From Hyperoodon ampullatus (Eukaryota; Chordata; Mammalia; Artiodactyla; Ziphiidae), in assembly GCA_949752795.1 (NCBI GenBank), contig CATKHW010000061.1, forward strand, positions 1,240,001 to 1,304,000: a stretch of DNA of 64,000 nucleotides. Reading direction: 5' to 3'. Shown here piece by piece: positions 9,276 to 21,770 of this stretch; position 1 is the stretch's first letter, and every line of letters begins with the position of its first letter. A program made the translations under genes and the position numbers. The notes beneath the pieces were generated by a model. That model did no database searches. It saw only the letters and a program-made list of their open reading frames with translations, and was not told the origin of the DNA.

Positions 9276-12200
9276 TAAGCAAGGCCGATGGTGAGCGCTT
9301 CTGACCCTGAAGATTTCAGTCATCTAAAGTTTGGGCTCTGCCTATTTCCCAAGGCCCTTAAAGGACATACGTGTAGCCGTAGCTTAAAAATTCCCCAGTT
9401 TGGGGTTCGGGGAGGCACTGATTTGGAAAAATCCCTGGTGTTCTCCTTACATGCACGGGACCCTTCCTACAGCTAAAACATGCCTGTCACACCTAGAGGA
9501 TGGTACACCGTTTGATCGGAAAGAGTTTGGAAAAGGCACCTCATCTCCTCATCGCCTGGTGCTCGGGTTCAACCCTCCAGCATCTTTTCTAACAATCTCC
9601 TCACTTGGGGATATCAGCACCGTCAACATCCTGTTGCACACAGTTTGGAATTTGTCCAGAGGATGAAGCGGAAGGATGAGAAAAATTTAGAGACAAGTCT
9701 TAGGTGTTCGGACAGGCACATGCCACTCTAATTTCCAATCCAGAAGACAAATTCATCAAAGGCTAGAATTGCCCACGGAAACAGAATAGGGCTAGAGGAA
9801 ATCCCGCTGTTTTGTGTCCAGTTTCCAAAAACACAAGTTGAAAAATGGAACTCAGGGGCACTAAAATTCATGAAACTGCAGAGTTGAAAATATCTATCGT
9901 CGAAAAATGTCTTGAGGTAAGTCACAGAAAAGGACTTGTAAGCAAGGGAGAGTGGCAGGAAACAGATTTGAAGAGATAGAAAGGACTCCCCATTAAAGCA
10001 CAAGAAAAGGAGCTGAACATTGCCAATGATGCAGTTGGCCAAAAAGGGTGTATGCATTTTTTCTGAATATATTCAAGTAAAGGCCATACGCACTTTTTAT
10101 CCAACCAAACAGGTGGGCACTGGAAATCAATATCACAAAGTGTATCACTTCACATCAGTCAGAAGGGCCATCCACATAAAGTGAAAACACCAGAAATGCA
10201 GGACAGGGCGAGGAGAAAAGGGAGCCCTGTGAGGCTGATAGTGGAAATGTAATTTGCCAACGGCCACTCTGGAGAAGTATATTGTGTTTGCTAAAACATC
10301 TAAAAAATGAGCTACAGAGCATAGGGCACTTGCACTCATGGGCGTGTACCTTGGGAAAAACAAAAATCGACAGAAAACAGGCACCCGAACGTTTACCACC
10401 TCTCTGTTAAAAAGGGCCTCAACTTGGATATAACCTAAATGTCCCTGGAAGGATAAAATGGATAAAAGAGATGGGGTACCTATGTAGAGTGGAATATTAC
10501 TCATCCAGAAATCAATGAAATAAGGCCAGTTGTAACAACTCTGGAGGAGTTACATACGATCATTCTAAGTGACATATGTCAGAAAGAAAAAGACACATAT
10601 CATAAGATGTCACTTAAAGGTGGAATCAAAAATGGCTACACATGAAATAAATTACAAATCAGAAACATAGTCAAATATGTAGAAAATAGACATAAGGCTG
10701 CTAAATGGGAAAGGTGGGGAATGGTGAAGTATTATCCAAGAGGTTGAAATTAGCAAAGATACCATTCCAAGTACCAAATTGAATAACTGACAAGGCCTAC
10801 ACGGTACCTCAAAGAACTGCACTCAGCCCACTCAAGTCACTGGAAAATAATACATATGACTGGTAAGCATCTGAAAAAGAAGTTATTGTTGTCTCACAGT
10901 ACATGAATCAAGTGGATGTACAGCAGCAAAAAACAGAGCTTTGAAAATCAGCTGTAACCAATATAAAAATAAATTTAAAACTATTTATAAAAACAGTGAG
11001 ACAGGCAAAAATTCTTACAACTTTTGTTGAAGGGCTACGATGTAACATGGATTGAACACATGTAGACCCACAGCAGGATGATTATATAAGGCTGGAATCT
11101 ATGCACGCTAAGAGATGTTAGAGAGGCTGGGTGAGGAAATGCAGACCTTTTAAAGTAATACTGCCTGGTACCCATTCCATGGGTCCCAAATCTGCAGGTT
11201 CAAGGGAATCTTCTGACAGCGAAAACATGCCTGGGAAACCGAGATGAATGTACACTGTGTGCTCAGGAAAGGTGTCTAAAATGCACCTCATTTTTGATCT
11301 CCTGGTGCTGGGGTTCGCCATTCCAGCCACATTACTAACAATCTCCCCACTTGGAGAATCAACACCTTTAACCTCCTGTTTCACACAGTTTGCAATTTGT
11401 GCAGAGGATAAATGGGAAGAGGGGGAACCAATGAGAGATTAGCTGTAGGAGTTTTGACAGGCACATGTCACTCTAATTTCCCATTAGGAAGAAGAATTAA
11501 CCAAAGGCTCAGCCTGCCTCCCCAGAACCAGAATAGGGCCAGAAGTAATCCAAATGTTTGGCGGCCAGCTCACAAAAAAAGCGAGTTGCAAAATGGAGCT
11601 CAGGAGCAGACAATTCAAAGACCTGCAAAGATATAAATGATAACCAACGTCCAAAAATATATTCAGGTAAGGTAACGAAGAGGATCTGAATGAGAGGCAG
11701 AATTGCAGGAAACAGATTTCAAAAGGTAGATTGTACTCACATTTAAAGCATATGAAAAGCAGCAGAATTTCTAAAATGATGTGGTTGGGCAAAAGGGTGT
11801 ATGCGTTTTTTTCGTGAATATCTTCAGGAAAAAAACACATGCAGAGTTTTTGGCCAACCAAGCAAGAGGGAAATGCAAATCCGCACAACAAAGAAGTCTC
11901 AATTTCCACTGCTCAGAAAGGCCATCCAAAAAATGTGTACAAACCAGAAATGCAGGAGAGGCCATGGAAAACAGGGAGCCTAGTCACGCTGATGGGTGGG
12001 GTATAAATATCCAAGAGCCACTCTGAAGAAGTGTATGCTGTTTTTAAAACATCTAAAATACAAAGCCCCAGAGCAAGGGGACTTCAACTCATGGACATAT
12101 AACTTGGGAAGACTAAATGTCAATAAGACACAGGCACCCCAAAGTTTAGGGCTGCTCTGCATACAAGAACCTCAACTTTGGTACACCTAAAATATCCCAG

Positions 12201-13720
12201 GAAAAAGAGAAATGCATAAAGAACTTGTGGTAATTTTGTACAACGGAATATCACTCAGACGTGAAATCAATGTATATAAGGCCAGTAGCAGCATAAAGAG
12301 TGGATTTAGGTATGATGATTTTAAGGGAAATTAGTCACACAGAAAAAGAATCTTATCATAAGATATCACTTATAGAGGGAATGTCAATATCACAACACAT
12401 GAACTGAATTAGGAAAGAGAACAGAGTCTCACATTTAGCAAAAATCTCTTATGCCTGCTTCAAGGGAAAGGAGAGGTGGGGTGATGCATAAAACCAGAGT
12501 TTGATATTAGCACAGGTACCATTCCATAAACCAAATACAGAATAGACAAGACCTACCCCATCCTCAGTGAACGGGACTCAACACCCCTATGCCCCACAGA
12601 GGAATATATCTGACTACTAAGAATCTTAAAACCTATGTATTGATATGTCTCCGTAAGGGAATCAATTGTGTCTAGACTGGCATAAACACGTCAGTGAAAA
12701 TCAGCTCAACCCCATTATAAAAATGAATTTCAAAAAAATCCCAAAAAACAGCGAAATTCTTACACAATTCCTTCAGTGTTTCTGATGAAACCTGGAATGA
12801 CCCTATCTGCAAAGACAGCTGGATGAGACATAAGGCTGGACACTTGGGACTGAGAGGACTGGTGAGATTGGGAGAGAAAATGCAGACCTTTTAAAGTAAT
12901 AATGCATGCCACCATTCCATGTGTCCCAAATCTCCAGGTAGAAGGGTATATCACTACAATTATAACATGTATGGGAAACCTAGAAAATGGACACCCTGTG
13001 ATGGCGAAAGGTTTCTAAAACTCTCCTAATTTTTCCTCTCCTTGTGCTCCACTTTGGCATTCCAACTGCTTTACTATCAATCTCCCAACTTAGGAGAGTC
13101 AGCCCCTATAACCTCCTGGTTCGCACAGTTTGCTAATTGTGCAGAGGATGAAAGGGAAGAGGGAGAACCAATCAGAGAGTAGATGTAGGCATTTGGACGG
13201 GCACATGTCACTCTAATTTCCCGGCAGGAAGAAGAATTAACCAAAGCCTCAACCACCCACAGGGAACCAATATAGCGACCCCTGGAACCAGTATAGGTCC
13301 TGAAGCAAAATTGTGGATTTGCGGCCAGCTCACAAAGATGGGATTTGAAAATTGGAGCTCAGGGGCACAGCATTTCACAAACCTGCAGACTTATAAAGGA
13401 CTACTCTCTTCCAAAAATCTGTTGAGGGAAGGCAATGAAGCGGACTTGAAAATGAGGCAGAATTGCACAAAACATATTTCAAGAGGTAAATTGGAATCGC
13501 CTTTAAAGCACAGGAAAAGCATCCCAACTTGGACAGAGATGCACTTGGCCAAAAAGGGCGTATGCCTTTTCTCCTGAATATATTCAGAAGAAAACGCATA
13601 CGCCCTTTTTGGCCAATCAAGCAAGCGCGCAATACAAATCCACACTACAAAGAATTGTCACTTACCACCGGTCAAAAGGGACATCCGAATATCTGTAAAA
13701 TCCAGAAAGGAAAGAGAGAG
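9276..13720 (+). repeat. Diverged satellite monomers at the array edge
   Basis: About two and a half monomers align by eye with the homogenised unit at 37-64 kb. The recurring blocks are CTTTTAAAGTAAT before CATTCCATG, the AAGAAGAATTAACC block, the palindrome, the L1-derived half and an A-rich tract. Degraded palindromes are centred near 10069, 11820 and 13580, giving periods of 1751 and 1760 bp. The third monomer has a small internal duplication near 13255-13295. Divergence is highest on the left. Reading frames here recur in the satellite and are not genes. The third monomer is cut off at about 13720 by the minisatellite. Confidence 0.85.
10033..10106. repeat. Degraded satellite palindrome
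   Basis: Diverged counterpart of the 74-bp palindrome, with the centre GAATATATTC kept. The left arm retains TTGGCCAAAAAGGG; the right arm has several mismatches and an altered end. Further degraded copies lie at about 11784-11857 and 13544-13617. Confidence 0.75.
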
Positions 13721-15489
13721 ATGGCAAGGGCATGAAGCAATGTGATCCCAATGGTCATGGAGGATTGTGATGACAAGCGCATGGAGAATTGTGATGACAA
13801 GGTTATGTACCATTTTGTTGACAAAGGCAAGGAGCATTATGATGACAAGGTTCATGGAGCACTGTGATGAGAAGCATCACGGAGCATTGTGATTACAGGG
13901 GTCATGGAGCATTGGGATGACAAGCACATGGATCATTGTGATGACAATGGTCATGGAGCATTTTAATGACAAGAGTCCCGGATCATTGTGTTGTCAGGGT
14001 TCATGGAGCGTTGTGATGACAGTGGTCATGGAGCATTGTGATGACAGGGGTCATGGCGCATTGTGATGAGAAGGTCGTGGAGCATTGGGCTGAAAATGTC
14101 CATGGAGTACTGTGATGACAGGGGTCATGGAGCATTGTGATGACAAGGTACTGGAGCACTGTGATGAGAAGACCATGGAGCCTTGTGATGACAAGTCTCA
14201 TGGAGCATTCTGATGAAAAGTGCCATGGAGCATTGTGATTACAGGGGTCTTGGAGCATTGTGATGACAAGGGCATGGAGCATTGGGATGAGAAGGCCATG
14301 GAGTGTTCTGATGACATGCATCATGGAGCTTTGTGAGGACAAGGGCATGGAGCATTGTGATTACAGCGGTCTTGGAGCACTGTGATGAAAAGGGCATGGA
14401 TCATTGTGATGAAAAAGGCATGGAGCCTTGTCATGACAGGGTTCAAGGAGCAAACTGACAACAAGTGTCAGGGAGCATTGTGATGACAAGGGTATTGAGT
14501 ATTGTGATGACAAAGGTCATGGAGCATTGTGATGAGAAGACGATGGATAATTGTGATGACGAGCGTCATGGGGCGTTGTGATGATAAGTGTTATGGAACA
14601 TATTGATCTCAAGGATTTGGAGCATTGTGATGACAGAGGTCATGGAGCATTTTGGTTTCATTGTGATGACAAGAGCCTGAAGCATTATGATGATGGGCAT
14701 GGTGCATTGTGATGACAGGGTTCATGGAGCATTGAGATGAAAAGGGGCATGGAGCATTGCGATTACAGGAGTCTTGGAGCATTGTGATGACAAAGGCATG
14801 GAACATCGTGAATGAGAAGGCCATGGAGCATTCTGTTGACATGCATCATTGAGCTTTGTGATGACAAGGGCATGGAGCATTGTGATTACAGGGGTCTTGG
14901 AGCATTGTGATGACAAGGGTCATGGAGCCTTGTCATGACAAGGCTGTGGAACATTGTGATGGCAGGGGTCATGGAGCATTGTTATGACAGGGGTAATGGA
15001 GCATTGTGATGACAAGGGCATGGAGCATTGGTCTGAAAAGTTTCATGGATTATTGTGATGAGAGGGGGCAAGGAGCATTGTGATGACAAGGGCATGGAAC
15101 ACTGTGATACATGGGTCATGGAGGATTGTAATGAGAAGCGCATGGAGCATTGTGATAAGAATGGCATCGAGCATTGTGATGAAAAGCATCATGGAGCCTG
15201 TGATGACAAGGGCATGGAACAATTTGATGAGAGGGTTCATGGAGCATTGTGATGACAATGGCATGCAGCATTGTGATGACGAGGGTCATTGAGCTTTGTG
15301 ATGACAAAGGTCATGGAGCATTTTGATGACAGGGGGGCGGTGCATTCTGTTGTGAAGGGCAGGGAGCATTGTGATGACAGGGGTTATGGAACATTGTGAT
15401 GTCAGGGGAATGGAGCATTGTGATGATAAAGGCATGTAGCATTGTTGTGACAAGGGTCATGGAATATTGTGATGACAGGGGTGAGGGAG

Positions 15490-18400
15490 TATTGTGTTGA
15501 CCGGGGACATGGAGCATTTTTATGTCCAAGGCATGGAGCACTGTGATGGCAAGACCGTGGAGCATTGTGATGAGAAGACCATGGATAATTGTGATAAGGA
15601 GCATCATGGAACACTGTAAAGACAAGTGGTATGGAGCCTTGTGATGACAGGGGTCATGGAGCATTGTTATGACAGTGGTCATGGAGCATTGTGATGACAA
15701 TGGTCATGGAGCATTTTGATGACAAGGGCATGGAGCATTGTGATGAGAAGACCATGGACAATTGTGATTACGAGTGTCATGGAGCACTGTAATGACAAGC
15801 AGTATGGAGCATTGTGATGACAGGGGTCATGGAGCATTGTGATGACTGGGGACATGGAGCATTGTGATGACCAGGGCATGGAGCATTGTGATGGCAAGAC
15901 CGTGGAGCACTGTGATGAGAAGACCATGGATAATTGTGATAACGAACATCATGGAGCACTGTAATGACAAGGGGCATGGAGCATTGTGATGACAGGTGTC
16001 ATGGAGCATTGTGATGACAGGGGTCATGGATCATTGAGATGACAAGGGTCACGGAGCATTCTGATGACAAACTTGTGGAGTATTGTGATGACAATGGCAT
16101 GAAGCATTGTGATGAAAAGGGCATGGATCATTGTGATGAAAAAGGCATGGAGACTTGTCATGACAGGGTTCAATGAGCATACTGATAACAAGTGTCAGGG
16201 AGCATTGTGATGACAAGTGTATTGAGAATTGTGATGACAAAGGTCATGGAGCATTGTGATGAGAAGTCCATGGATAATTGTGATGACCAGCGTCATGGGC
16301 GTTGTGATGACAAGTGTTATGGAACATTGTGATCACAAGGGTTTGGAGCATTGTGATGAGAGAGGTCATGGAGAATTTTGATTTCATTGTGATGACAATA
16401 GCATGAAGCATTATGATGATGGGCATGGTGCATTGTGATGACAGGGTTCATGGAGCATTGAGATGCAAAGAGGCATGGATCATTGTAATAACAAGGGTCT
16501 TGGAGCATTGTGATGACAAGGGCATGGAGTATTGTAATGAGAAGGCCATGGAGCATTCTGATGACATGCGTCAGGGAGCTTTGTGATGACATGGGCATGG
16601 AGCATTGTGATTACAGGGGTCTTGGAGCATTGTGATGACAAGGGTCATGGAGTCTTGTGATGACAATGCCGTAGAACATTGTGATGGCAGGGGTCATGGA
16701 GCATTGTTATGACATGTGTAATGGAGCATTGTGATGACAAGGGCATGGAGCATTGGTCTGAAAAGTTTCATGGATTATTGTGATGAGAGTGAGCATGGAG
16801 CATTGTGATGACAAGGGCACGGAACACAGTGATACATGTGTCATGGAGGATTGCAATGACAAGGGCATGGAGCATTGTGATGACAAGCGTCATGGAGCTT
16901 TGTGATGACAACGGCATGGAGCAATGTGATGAGAGGTTTCATGGAGCTTTGTGATGACAATGGCATGGAGCATTGTGATTCCATGGGTCATGGAGCTTTG
17001 TGATGACATAGGCCATGGAGCATTTTGATGACAAGGGCGTGGTGCATTGTGATGAGAAGGGCAGGGAGAATTGTGATGACAGGGTCATGGAGCAATTGGA
17101 TGAAAAGGGTCATGGAACATTTTGATGACAGTGTTTATGGAACATTGTGATGTTAGGGGTCACGGAGCATTGTGATGAAAAGGGTCATGGAGCATTGTGA
17201 TGACAGGGGTTATGGAACATTGTGATGTCAGGGGTCATGGAGCATTGTGATGATAAGAGCATGTAGCATTGTTGTGACAAGGGTCATGGAACATTGGGAT
17301 GACAGGGTGGAGGGAGTATTGTGTTGACTAGTGATGGAACATTGTGATATCAGTGGTGAGAGAGCATTTTGATGAGAGGTGCATGGAGCATTGTGATGAC
17401 AAAGCTGTGGAGCATTGTGATGAGAAACTCAGGGCACATTGTGATGACATGGGTCATGGAACATTGTGATGACAAACGCATGGAGCATTGTGATGACAAG
17501 GTTTTTGGAGAATTGTGATGACAACGATGTGGAGCATTGTGATGACAAGCGCATGGCACATTTGATGCCATGTGTCATGGAGTAATGTGCTGACAAAGGC
17601 ATGGAGCATTGTGATGACAAGGGTCACCGAGCATTGTGATGAAATGTTCATGGAGTGTTGTGGTCACAAAGGTCACAGAGCCTTGTGATGACGAGGTCAT
17701 GGACCATTGTGATGACAAAGGTCATGAAGCATTGTGATGACTGGAGTCATGGAGCATTGTGATGACAGGGGTCATAGAGCATTGTGATGAAAGGGCATGG
17801 AGCATTGTGATGACAGGGTCATGGAGCATTTTTCTGACAAGTTTCAGGGATTATTGTGATGACAGTGGGCATGGCGCATTGTGATGACAAGGGCATGGAG
17901 CATTGTGATGAGAAGGTCATGGAGTATTGTGAAGAAGGGTGTCAGGGAGCATTGTGATGACATATGTCATGGTCTATTGCAATGACAATGGAATGTAGCA
18001 TTGTGATGCCAAGTGTCATGGAGGATTGTGATGACAAAGGTAATGGAGCATTTTGATGACAAGGGCTTGGAGCATTGTGATGACAAGGGTCATGGAGCAT
18101 TGTGATAACAAGGGCCATTGAGAATTTTGATGACATGTTCATGAAGCATTGTGATGACAATCACATGGAGCTTGCTATGACAGGGGTCATGGAGCATTGC
18201 GATGACAAGTGCATAGAGAATTGTGATGACAAAACATGTAACACTGTGAGGAGAAGTATCATGGAGCATAGTGATGCCATGAACGTGGAGAATTGTGATG
18301 ACAGGGGACATGGAGCATTGTGATGACCAGGGCATGGAGCATTGTGATGGCAAGACCGTGGAGCACTGTGATGAGAAGACCATGGATAATTGTGATGACG

Positions 18401-18655
18401 AGCGTCTTGGAGCACTGTAATGACAAGGGGTATAGAGCATTGTGATGACAGTGGTCATGGAGCATTGTGATGACCGGGGACATGGAGCATTGTGATGACT
18501 GGGGACATGGAGCATTGTGATGACCAGGGCATGGAGCCTTGTGATGGCAAGGTCGTGGAGCACTGTGATGAGAAGATCATGGATAATTGTGATGACGAGG
18601 GTCATGGAGCACTGTAATGACAAGGGGTATAGAGCATTGTGATGACAGTGGTCAT
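15490..18655 (+). repeat. Higher-order minisatellite block, copy 1
   Basis: A block of about 3.17 kb made of many 24-25-bp units repeats in order at 18656-21770. Diagnostic variants line up at +3171 in its left part (for example GAAGCATTATGATGAT at 16405 and 19576). They line up at about +3121 further right, because copy 2 lacks two units (50 bp) present here near 17190-17245. Boundaries are approximate. Confidence 0.85.
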
Positions 18656-21600
18656 GGAGCATTGTGATGACCGGGGACATGGAGCATTGTGATGCCCAAG
18701 GCATGGAGCACTGTGATGACAAGACCGTGGAGCATTGTGATGAGAAGACCATGGATAATTGTGATGAGGAGCGTTATGGAGCACTGTAATGACAAGTGGT
18801 ATGGAGCCTTGTGATGACAGGGGTCATGGAGCATTTTTATGACAGTGGTCATGGAGCATTGTGATGACAAGGGTCATGGAGCATTTTGATGACAAGGGCG
18901 TGGAGCATTGTGATGAGAAAACCATGGACAATTGTGATTACGAGTGTCATGGAGCACTGTAATGACAAGCGGTATGGAGCATTGTGATGACAGGGGTCAT
19001 GGAGCATTGTGATGACTGGGGACATGGAGCATTGTGATGACCAGGGCATGGAGCATTGTGATGGCAAGACCGTGGAGCACTGTGATGAGAAGACCATGGA
19101 TAATTGTGATAACGAACATCATGGAGCACTGTAATGACAAGGGGCATGGAGCATTGTGATGACAGGTGTCATGGAGCATTGTGATGACAGGGCCCATGGA
19201 TCATTGAGATGAAAAGTGTCACGGAGCATTCTGATGACAAGCTTGTGGAGTATTGTGATGACAATGGCATGGAGCATTGTGATGAAAAGGGCATGGATCA
19301 TTGTGATGAAAAAGGCATGGAGACTTGTCATGACAGGGTTCAATGAGCATACTGATGACAAGTATCAGGGAGCATTGTGATGACAAGTGTATTGAGAATT
19401 GTGATGACAAAGGTCATGGAGCATTGTGATGAGAAGTCCATGGATAATTGTGATGACCAGCGTCATGGGGCGTTGTGATGACAAGTGTTATGGAACATTG
19501 TGATCACAAGGGTTTGGAGCATTGTGATGAGAGAGGTCATGGAGAATTTTGATTTCATTGTGATGACAATAGCATGAAGCATTATGATGATGGGCATGGT
19601 GCATTGTGATGACAGGGTTCATGGAGCATTGAGATGCAAAGAGGCATGGATCATTGTAATAACAAGGGTCTTGGAGCATTGTGATGACAAGGGCATGGAG
19701 TATTGTGATGAGAAGGCCATGGAGCATTCTGATGACATGCGTCAGGGAGCTTTGTGATGACATGGGCATGGAGCATTGTGATTACAGGGGTCTTGGAGCA
19801 TTGTGATGACAAGGGCCATGGAGTCTTGTGATGACAAGGCCGTAGAACATTGTGATGGCAGGGGTCATGGAGCATTGTTATGACAGGTGTAATGGAGCAT
19901 TGTGATGACAAGGGCATGGAGCATTGGTCTGAAAAGTTTCATGGATTATTGTGATGAGAGTGAGCATGGAGCATTGTGATGACAAGGGCACGGAACACAG
20001 TGATACATGTGTCATGGAGGATTGCAATGACAAGGGCATGGAGCATTGTGATGACAAGCGTCATGGAGCTTTGTGATGACAACGGCATGGAGCAATGTGA
20101 TGAGAGGTTTCATGGAGCTTTGTGATGACAATGGCATGGAGCATTGTGATTCCAAGGGTCATGCAGCTTTGTGATGACATAGGCATTGGAGCATTTTGAT
20201 GACAAGAGCATGGTGCATTGTGATGAGAAGGGCAGGGAGCATTGTGATGACAGGGTTATGGAGCAATTGGATGAAAAGGGTCATGGAACATTTTGATGAC
20301 AGTGTTTATGGAACATTGTGATGTTAGGGGTCATGGAGCATTGTGATGAAAAGGGTCATGGAGCATTGTGATGATAAGAGCATGTAGCATTGTTGTGACA
20401 AGGGTCATGGAACATTGGGATGACAGGGTGGAGGGAGTATTGTGTTGACTAGTGGTGGAACACTGTGATATCAGTGGTGAGAGAGCATTTTGATGAGAGG
20501 TGCATGGAGCATTGTGATGACAAGGCTGTGGAGCATTGTGACGAGAAACGCAGGGCACATTGTGATGACATGTGTCATGGATCATTGTGCTGACAAACGC
20601 ATGGAGCATTGTGATGACAAGTTTTGTGGAGCATTGTGATGACAGCGATGTGGAGCATTGTGATGAAAAGCGCATGGCACATTTGATGCCATGTGTCATG
20701 GAGTAATGTGCTGACAAAGGCATGGAGCATTGTGATGACAAGTGTCACCGAGCATTGTGATGAAATGTTCATGGAGTGTTGTGCTCACCAAGGTCACAGA
20801 GTCTTGTGATGACGAGGGCATGGACCATTGTGATGACAAAGGTCATGAAGCATTGTGATAACTGGAGTCACGGAGCATTGTGATGACAGGGGTCATAGAG
20901 CATTGTGATGAAAGGGCATGGAGCCTTGTGATGACAGGGTCATGGAGCATTTTTCTGACAAGTTTCAGGGATTATTGTGATGACAGTGGGCATGGCGCAT
21001 TGTGATGACAAGGGCATGGAGCATTGTGATGAGAAGGTCATGGAGTATTGTGAAGAAGGGTGTCAGGGAGCATTGTGATGACATATGTCATGGTCTATTG
21101 CAATGACAATGGAATGTAGAATTGTGATGCCAAGTGTCATGGAGGATTGTGATGACAAAGGTAATGGAGCATTTTGATGACAAGGGCTTGGAGCATTGTG
21201 ATGACAAGGGTCATGGCGCATTGTAATAACAAGGGCCATTGAGAATTTTGATGACATGTTCATGAAGCATTGTGATGACAATCACATGGAGCTTGCTATG
21301 ACAGGGGTCATGGAGCATTACGATGACAAGTGCATAGAGAATTGTTATGACAAAACATGTAACACTGTGATGAGAAGTATCATGGAGCATAGTGATGCCA
21401 AGAACGTGGAGAATTGTGATGACAGGGGACATGGAGCATTGTGATGACCAGGGCATGGAGCATTGTGATGGCAAGACCGTGGAGCATTGTGATGAGAAGA
21501 CCATGGATAATTGTGATGACGAGAGTCATGGAGCACTGTAATGACAAGGGGTATGGAGCATTGTGATGACAGGGGTCATGGAGCATTGTGATGACTGGGG

Positions 21601-21770
21601 ACATGGAGCATCGTGATGACCAAGGCATGGAGCATTGTGATGGCAAGACTGTGGAGCATTGTGATGAGAAGACCATGGATAATTGTCATGACGAGCGTCA
21701 TGGAACACTGTAATGACAAGGGGTATGGAGCATTGTGATGACAGGGGTCATGGAGCATTCTGAAGACAAT
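18656..21770 (+). repeat. Higher-order minisatellite block, copy 2
   Basis: Near-identical partner of 15490-18655, showing that a multi-kilobase stretch was duplicated as one piece. Copies of a shared marker string at 14679, 23138, 25304 and 27841 show older, more diverged higher-order structure outside this pair. Confidence 0.85.

Noticed and set aside
18090..18752. 220-codon minus-strand reading frame rich in His, Pro, Ser and Cys
   Set aside because: It is a periodic translation of the 24-25-bp minisatellite. Similar frames occur throughout 13.8-28.7 kb in shifting phases.
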